This document shows positions 56,560 through 64,000 of a stretch of DNA of 64,000 bases, in pieces; the stretch's first letter is position 1; every line of letters starts with the position of its first letter. The position numbers and the translations under genes are program-made. This stretch comes from Orychophragmus violaceus (Eukaryota; Streptophyta; Magnoliopsida; Brassicales; Brassicaceae). Under the pieces are notes generated by a model. It made no database searches, was not told where the DNA came from, and worked only from the letters and a program-made list of their open reading frames with translations. Location of the stretch: the NCBI GenBank assembly GCA_030180135.1, contig CM058229.1, positions 47,767,522 through 47,831,521 of the forward strand, written 5' to 3'.

Positions 56560-58245
56560 TGTAACGACTAAATCTTGGCGAACCGGAAACGACGACGTTA
56601 GGAAAAGCGTCTATGCCCGAAGGCTAGTCGGTATGACCTTCCATGGTCCCAGGATTCATGTGCATGCTTCCTTCTGTTCAAATCTACCAACTCAACCAAT
56701 ATTGAACTTTTGCTACTAGTCATGCCGGGAAAGGAAGGGGGAAAGAAGAGGGGTGAGTAATGGGGATTACTCCGTGAGAACGATCTAGACCAAACCAAAT
56801 AATAAGATCATTAAACGACTTAATGTTGAGACGAGAATTAAACGACTGCAATAAATATATATAGTATAATACATAGATGCTGCTAAATTTATGACAAAGA
56901 CCGGTCTGGCATTCACTTGGTACATGATGCTCTGACATGAAGTTATCCGACAACACCCTCGGTACGTGGTGCTCTCACCATGTCATCCGTCACTTTTCGC
57001 CCCACCCCCCATGTGATGTTCGTACACAACACACGGCCATTGCACTCATCAGTTCACGGTCCTGACAAACAATATCTAAGGTCTTAATGTGATGCATGTT
57101 AGGGAAAACCAGCAGCCCGCGCACCATGTCCCACAGAGTCTGGCCCCCGTGTAATGTCCGTACTAAACCACACGGCCGCTAATACTCACCACACTGGACG
57201 GCCTCATGTGTCATGTCCGTACACACCACACATTCGTCAGCATGTCACCTCACATCATGTAATTCAAGTTCCAACTCAAACACAAAGGCCATATAAACTT
57301 CTCATGTCTCAACCTAATCAACTACTGATAACTCAATTCCACATTTCTAAGTATTCATAATGTCGACAGTCATAAAGCATTTCATCTTTTCGAACAACCT
57401 AACTTCAAACAAGCAAGATCAAGGAAATTTACCAGTTTGATTTAAGTTCTTGATCCAGTTTTAGATATCATTTCAGATTAACGGCATAGTTATAGATATA
57501 CGGTTATACGATTATACTTAGAATCTTACTTACAATATGTATCTTTTAAGTTTATGAGCGTTTAACTTCAGAATACGCAACAATCACAGAACCAGTTCAA
57601 TCCTAATCCAGACCTTACGAAGTACAACAATATGCAAGAAATGAGTTAGGACAAACCGCCTCACCTTGGCCACTTTGATGATGTTGATGAAATGCAAACT
57701 ATCTGAAAATGGACTGTGATCGAGATCGCGGAGCAAGCACACAGATATCCATGATTGAGAGCTCTAGATCGGTTCTACTTCAACTGAGAGCTATATCTAT
57801 GTGTCTAAGAAGTCCCTGCAGAGATTCAGGTCAGACGGAAACAGCTTGCCCAACCAAAACACAGACATATCCGGACTAATCGCAGATCCTTCGTGGACAG
57901 ACACGTTTTCAAGAACAGATCATAATTTTAAAATTGTAAGTCAGCTCGGAGCGATTATTACCTTTCTGGAAATTGGAGACCGAGACAGTTTCAACGAAAT
58001 TTTGTGTGTTCCTTGGATCCATACGGTTCTCCGGGAAAACGCGTTTCAATATGACTGCCAGAATTTCCCCGATCTTAGATTTGCAATCAAAAGGGGAGAA
58101 ACGAGACTATAGATCAGATCTACCACCACAGTGGATAAAATTGTGAAATGGAAAAAAAGAATCATAGAATAATCGACGGATATTAGGGATTCACTTAAAC
58201 CGAAAGAAGAATCAAGAGAGATGACAAGGAGGCGGAAGATAATGT
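56560..58245 (-). repeat. Right (5') LTR of gypsy element G, truncated at its right end
   Basis: Starts TGTAACGACT after the primer site and follows the middle LTR up to 'caaggaggcggaaga'. The remaining ~200 bp of LTR are not found; a truncated LTR element takes over. It contains three loose '(t/g)tccgtac...ccacacggcc' blocks, as in the middle LTR. Confidence 0.7.
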
Positions 58246-58878
58246 TAGTTTTTCATGAGACAACCATGTGGAAGCTCTGATACCATGTTAGAATTTGTGA
58301 GACTTAGCTCTCATTCCATGATGGGAATGGAGAGACTAAGCTCCTGAACAAGAAACAAGAACATAATAGAAGCATATTGAAAGTAAAGGAAATCGATTAT
58401 ATCAAGGGAAAACAGTATATTTGTGACTGAATCCACATAGAGTAACATAACACAAATGGTTTATATGTACTCAAATCTAGGATCAGAATCAATAATTAGA
58501 TTGATAGAAAACAGTTGGAACAAGGGAATATGAGCTTGTTCCTAAAGAGAGATTACAAGAGCAGATTGTATCACTCTTTAATTAGTTATGGACAGAACTA
58601 ATCAAGAATGTAATTAGGCTGCTTAAGCAGCCCTAAACCGTGTCTCTTTGATATCTACATTTTATTTAGTGTTTAAGACATAAGAGATCAAGAGAAAAAA
58701 TAGAGAACACGAAATTGATTCACTTAAGACTGAATTGGATAAATTAAAACATTGATTTCAAATATGTTATATTGAGAAACTAATGGAGGAAGCCCTAGAT
58801 AAGTCTCTATTTTGAAATTTGAGTGAGAGAGAGACAAAATGTTGTTCTGTCCAAGAGAGAAAGGGACAAGTCCTAACA
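58246..58878 (-). mobile_element. Truncated LTR retrotransposon D (5' LTR plus primer site)
   Basis: The LTR at 58286-58878 (593 bp) begins TGTTAG and ends CTAACA. On its left is the Met-tRNA primer-site complement 'gctctgatacca' (58274-58285), so the element pointed to the - strand. Only about 40 bp of internal sequence (58246-58285) remain before G's LTR. Confidence 0.5.
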
Positions 58879-60471
58879 GCTCTTTAGGTTATCCAATACT
58901 GATAGTGACACCTACTTTCCTTTGTTCAGACTTGGCGAGAACATCCAGAACATGTGACTCTTCCTTCCTTCCTTTTCCCTCCAATATTTCAAATATCAAA
59001 GATAGAGAGTGACCCAGAATTTGCACATCCCTCATTTTTCACTTTCACAGAACATCCCGGACTTTGCACATTGTGAAACATCCCTGACTTTGCACGCCCT
59101 TGTTTTGTACATTATCACATGTGCATTGATAATGCACATCCATTGTGCAGTCACTAATAATGCACATTACTCAGTATGTGCAATCCTTGTGCTTTATTTT
59201 ATTCAGCCCAAGGCTTAGCCATTTCTTGTCCTTAAATACTTATAGGACAAGTCTTCTCACGGCTCCACCAACACAAAACTTTGGAAGGAGAGTCTTCAGC
59301 CTAGACTGATTCTGGCTTTGCCTTTCCTTTTCTTCATCCTCTCTAATATGCCCTCGCAAGCTTGATCGTCGGGACTCCAAAGGACCAAAGGCCAATCCTG
59401 GAATCCATAGGTACGACCTCATTAAAAACCACCATAAAGAAAACCTCTTGGATAAAACTTTATGGAGGGAAAAATATTATATCCCCATGGATCCATAGTG
59501 TTAGCATTAACCTTGGTTTCTTTGTGTAGTGTTTAGACGGTTCTAGGTGATCTTGTCTTCTCCTTCTTGGATCAAGATTCTTCTCCATTGAACCTTCCTA
59601 GACCTTGACTCAAGAATCCTTGCTTCTTAGCCTTTCATCACGCCACTTCCTCCTTTTCTTCTTTCTTTATCACCCAATCAATGCTCATGGTGTTACTCTA
59701 TCTTTAATCTTCTCTTAAACCTTCAATCAAGATTCAAAGAAGATGTTAAAGTTATATGCCATGAGTTTTAAGTATAAGATCAGATAATAGGTAAGTTATT
59801 AGAGGAAATAAGGGACTGATTAAAGCTTAAAGAAAAACATAGAGAGTTTAAGAAAAGCAGATAGAGATTAAGAGGTTATCATTTTGATTTTGTGGTGGTC
59901 ATTTGAGAAGAATCTAATTATAGAGCTCCTCTTTGGCTTGCTTCTTTAAACCTCCCCCGGAATGTTAAGCTTCCTCCACACTTGTTAACTTTAGACTTGA
60001 CTTTAAACCACGCCTTAAACCTTGTTCTTAACCCATCTTGAAGTTGGAAGCACCTTCTTGAGCTTATTCAACGCTTATCTCTTGTTGATAACCGTTTTAA
60101 CTCCATATCTGATGCGTCTTGGGACTACATTGTGGCTTTAGAACCGTGTGTAACTTAGCAGCCTTGATGGAATACACTTGATACCTCCCTTTTTAAATGG
60201 ACAGACTTCACAGCTCCTTGATGAAATCAAAGTAACACACCACATCTAGAATCCAATCCTCCCTGATTATTCCCTCGTGGAACAACTTCAAAATTGGTCT
60301 TCTAAGACTGTGTTAACACTGACTCTTGAACCTAATCCTCCATGATTATTCCCTCTTGGAACAACTTCAGGACTTGATCTTCAAAGACTCCTTGCTGTGA
60401 ACTTTTGGCCATCTTGGACTGCTTCAAAAACGCCATTTTCTTCTTTGGGAGAGCTTGAAACGTGAGTATAG
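58879..60471. other. Unassigned sequence between element D and copia C
   Basis: No gene recognised. A near-palindrome (59416-59458: ccaccataaag ... ctttatggagg) could form a hairpin. 59035-59180 repeats 'tgcaca' words. TATAG at 60467-60471 is the left target-duplication candidate for copia C. Confidence 0.4.
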
Positions 60472-61106
60472 TGTTGGATCGTTTAGTGTTTCCTGATTCA
60501 ATTCCCAATTGATTCATCCTACTAAACATGCAGATCTAGGTTCTCTTATTTAGAAACATTATAGATATCACCTGTTACCTTGTTTTGCAGCGGAAAGAGA
60601 TGGTACAGGTCAGAGATCAGCAGAACCACCGAGAGATGGATCCTCCAAAGGCTCACACACGCTTCACAAGGAAATGGCTGCTAGACCGAGCAGGAAAGGA
60701 GGCGCAGAGAGAGAGGAGGCTGGCGCAAAAGTGGCTGAGAAATTAGAGAGCTAGGTCTGATTTTATTCATTAAAATCCCTTCTAGTTCTCATGGGCTTTT
60801 GGGCCCAATTCTCTTTTCTGATTAAATCCCTTGGATTTAATCAGGCCCTTTAGTCTCTCCAAGTACAGTAAATGCCTAGCACTTTTACCGTACCTCTGCT
60901 AAACCGTTCCTTCGTATTTTCCCGTTAGCTTAGGCGTGTGACCCATATGGGATCATACAATAAAGGCAATAAGTCCAAGACTTATAGATCATGAGCGGAC
61001 TCTAGCAAGCCATCATGACCCCCAGCATTGTATGACTTATGTCTGATCATTGACATACTCTTACTTTCTAGAGACAGTACAGAGATTACTGGACATAATT
61101 CCAACA
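60472..61106 (-). repeat. 3' LTR of copia C
   Basis: 635 bp, TGTTGG...CCAACA, followed by the purine-tract complement 'atctcccacttg' at 61107; same family as the copia A LTR. Confidence 0.85.
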
Positions 61107-61949
61107 ATCTCCCACTTGTACTGGAATCTCTGTATTCATAATCCTTTTGTCTCAATATCTCGATTAGTCATAAGGCAAGATGAGTGTCATCCTTATTAAG
61201 GCTAATCATGTTCATCGGACTCTGATTTGATACTGACAATCCAAACGACTCGGGTCAGTCCGTTTGAGCATGGCCATGCATTTTCCAGTATTCAAATCTC
61301 CGATTGGCCTAGAGATATTCACTCCATTTATATTGGAGGGACAAATCACGTCTTGTTCCATCACTGTAAACTACTCATTTCATAATGTACCCAAACAAGG
61401 TCCTTATAACTATCGCAGAACGACAGCGTTAGACAATGATCAAAGTGCATCAGTCCATGTGCAGTCACATGCATGCGAACTCAGGTCTAAGGACTATACT
61501 CTATAGTCGTAGTAAGAATCTCTTATGACACAGATATAAATATCCTGAAGAGTTCTTATAATCGGGTCTTGTCCGGTCGTATGTACCCTACATACACCTA
61601 TGTACTGACTTTGATGCCGCGCATCTTTGACACACTGAGACTTTGTCATAAGTCACATACCAATCTAGTCTCACACGGTTGTTGGTGTTCCAGTTTCAAC
61701 AACCTTCGACTAGGGACATGATGATATAAGCCATCTATCAAATATAGGGTCTCATGATCAAGCTAAATGACTTTGATAACTCAAGATCAAGTCACTTACT
61801 TCGATGACCTATAAAATGGTTCATATCATTTTGGAACGATTATTTCATCACAGTTAAAATAATCTTGAAATAATAATTTCATTAAACATAAAATGTTTTA
61901 CAAGAACATATCAATAACTAAATAAAGCCCTTTACTAACTCCCACTGAA

Positions 61950-64000
61950 ATTTAGACTACATCTTAATTTCACTTATCCTACAGCAACAGTCCGTGACTC
62001 GTGCTTAGGCCTATGGAGTGGCTTCGTTAATAGATTAGCAACGTTCTCATTCATTGAAACTTGCTGATCTACTTAACATCTCTGTCATTTATCTCACGGA
62101 ATAGGTTATACCTACCCTCAAGGTGTTTGGACCTCCGATGTGCAGCTAGTCTCATCTATGCTGGGAATCACATCAAGTTCAGTGACGAACTCTTCTTTCC
62201 AAACAACCTCTTTCGCTGCTTTCCAAGATGCGAAATGTTCAGCTTAAGTCATGGAGTCAGCAACAGTGCCTTGCACCGCCAGACAGACACAAGATATAAC
62301 CGGACTGTGACCGGAAATCATCTTTGTCCGTTGGAAACTTGCCTTTCAGACTCTATCGACTTGTAGCACCTCACTTTCTCCGTAAATCAAGAATTTATCC
62401 TGTGTATTCCTTGAATACTTTAGGATATTCTTTACGGCAATCCAGTGATTCTTTGCTGGATTTGACTGGTCTTTACTTGTCTTGCTTAATATTAAAACAA
62501 CATCAAACAAGTACGTTTCATGGCATGCATGATAGATCCAATTGCCGACGCATATGGAATCTTATCCATGCATTTAAGCTCAGCAGTTATCGTAGGACAC
62601 TGTGTCTTGCTTACCGTAATGCCATGTGACATTGGCATAAACCCTTCTTGGAATGCTGAAAACGTGTAGGACTTTGTCGGGATAAGAATCCTGACTTTGT
62701 CCTACCAGCTCTTTCGGATCTCTATCTTTAGATCCAAAATCCAAGAACTACGTGGTTTTACCCATGTCAATCATAAAACTAACTCCCAAGCCAGTCCTTT
62801 ACCGACTGCAGCATTGGGACGTCATTTCCGAGAATCAGTATGTCATCGACATACTATATGAGACATGCAACATCGCTCCCATTTATCTATTAGTAAACGC
62901 ACAGTTCCATTTCGTTCATGTTCAAGTCAAAACCTTGACTACTTCAACAGAACGAAGATTCCAACTCCGATATATTTGCTTCCATCCATGAATGGATCAA
63001 TAAAGCTAACTTACACATAGTGTAATTTTTCGGAGTCCGGGCTCACTTTCGCTTCTTTGAATTTCGCAGATTCGTCGCTTTCAATGACCATCAGATCATG
63101 CGAACTTTCAATGATTATCAGGTTCAACTAATGACGAGAAATCACTCTCGGATTAGTAACTGATTCATTCATATCTGCGAACTTCAGGCTCTACAGGTGT
63201 AGATTCTACAGAAATCTGTAAGTCCATCCGTTGCTCTCCCTCAACAGGTTGAGCAGCCTCCTGTATTTCTCGAATTTCTTCGAGTTATACTTTTACTCCC
63301 ACTGTTCTTCTTGGAAAATAACTTCCCTTCTTAGAAAACAGAATGGACGTAAAAGTAACAAGCCTTGGTTTCCCTAGGACAACCAGCGAAGTAGCACAAC
63401 TACAAATACTCTCGGATTAGTAACTGATTCATTCATATCTGCGAACTTCAGGCTCTACAGGTGTAGATTCTACAGAAATCTGTAAATCCATCCGTTGCTT
63501 TCCCTCAACAGGTTGAGCAGCCTCCTGTATTTCTCGAATTTCTTCGAGTTATACTTTTACTCCCACTATTCTTCTTGGAAAATAACTTCCCTTCTTAGAA
63601 AACAGAATGGACGTAAAAGTAACAAGCCTTGGTTTCCCTAGGACAACCAGCGAAGTAGCACAACTACAAATACTCAGTAAAGACGAATTTAGATCGATTC
63701 CAGTCCACATTTACGTGGTGTCTTTCAACTGATATTGGTGGAACCTTTTCAGCGTAAACTTAGATATTTCTAGAGCGTTATTCTTAAATAATATCATGGA
63801 AGATTCGTGTGACTCATCTTTAATCATTTCTAATAAGATCTGATTCTTTCTCACAGAAACACCTTCAGGTTTTCAGGAGAAATGAGCTGTGAAACGATTT
63901 CACACTCATTCAGATGATCACACCATCAATGACTTAAGTATTCTCACTCGTGATCTGATCCAGAGTCTTAATACTTCTGTCATTCAGATCCTATACTTCA
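61950..64000 (-). pseudogene. Copia C pol (RNase H, RT, integrase), heavily decayed
   Basis: DNA follows copia A's 16858-19120 with many small deletions: RNase H about 61960-62330, RT end about 62400-63000, linker about 63040-63340, integrase end from 63340. No open frame longer than about 100 codons survives on the coding strand. A ~264 bp tandem duplication lies in the linker (63147-63674). Confidence 0.75.
63147..63674. repeat. Two-copy tandem duplication (264 bp) in copia C
   Basis: 'ctcggattagtaactgattc' starts both copies 264 bp apart and both end 'caactacaaatact'. The copies differ at only a few positions, so the duplication is younger than the decay around it. Confidence 0.9.

Larger units (their letters stand above)
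60472..64000 (-). mobile_element. Ty1/copia retrotransposon C, degenerate, cut by window end
   Basis: The 3' LTR (60472-61106, 635 bp) and adjoining 3' region closely match copia A (15370-16857). The pol region is on the - strand. The 5' LTR lies outside the window. Confidence 0.85.

Overview
This window is a block of nested transposable elements from a plant nuclear genome, most likely heterochromatin of a Brassicaceae species. That placement rests on Athila-type gypsy elements with their ATHILA ORF1, Arabidopsis-like copia elements primed by initiator Met-tRNA, a MULE that carries a ULP-type protease gene, and TTTAGGG-type telomere-like repeats. I found no intact host gene. The only host-like pieces are an RNase H gene fragment and an F-box pseudogene, both inside a CACTA transposon.

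Layout. 1-156: end of an Athila-type LTR. 157-8104: remnant of a Tekay-like gypsy element (+ strand), split by a three-LTR gag-only element (508-6064, TSD GGATA). 8104-58245: a non-autonomous gypsy element on the - strand (called G here) with three LTRs and two internal regions. G is the platform for most later insertions. Its middle LTR holds copia B (12494-27153), and copia B holds copia A (15370-23141, TSD TGTTC). The same LTR also holds an Athila-type solo LTR (27292-36097, TSD GCGGA), which is split by a complete but pol-less Athila element (28129-35753, TSD GTTGT). G's second internal region holds an 18 kb CACTA element (38087-56103, TSD AAA). The CACTA contains a decayed MULE with a transposase, an 11 x 116 bp tandem array and a convergent DUF1985/ULP-like gene. 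58246-60471: a truncated LTR element (LTR 58286-58878) and unassigned sequence. 60472-64000: a third copia (C), degenerate and cut by the window end.

Chronology read from LTR differences counted by eye: copia B differs at about 15 of 681 positions, copia A at 3 of 633, and the complete Athila at about 4 of 1185. This fits the nesting order.

The most unusual signal is a short motif seen 19 times: two palindromes centred on CGATCG (or one-base variants), with centres 20-22 bp apart (21 in 14 cases). It occurs in two unrelated retrotransposon families, copia B and Athila-type, in LTRs, leader and coding regions. Each pair can fold as two palindromes or as one hairpin with a short loop. In copia B's integrase it sits in an in-frame insertion that copia A lacks. 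A second unusual signal is about 25 copies of an AAATCCGCAAC-like motif in the non-coding parts of the MULE, which resembles the arrangement of target motifs in VANDAL anti-silencing systems.
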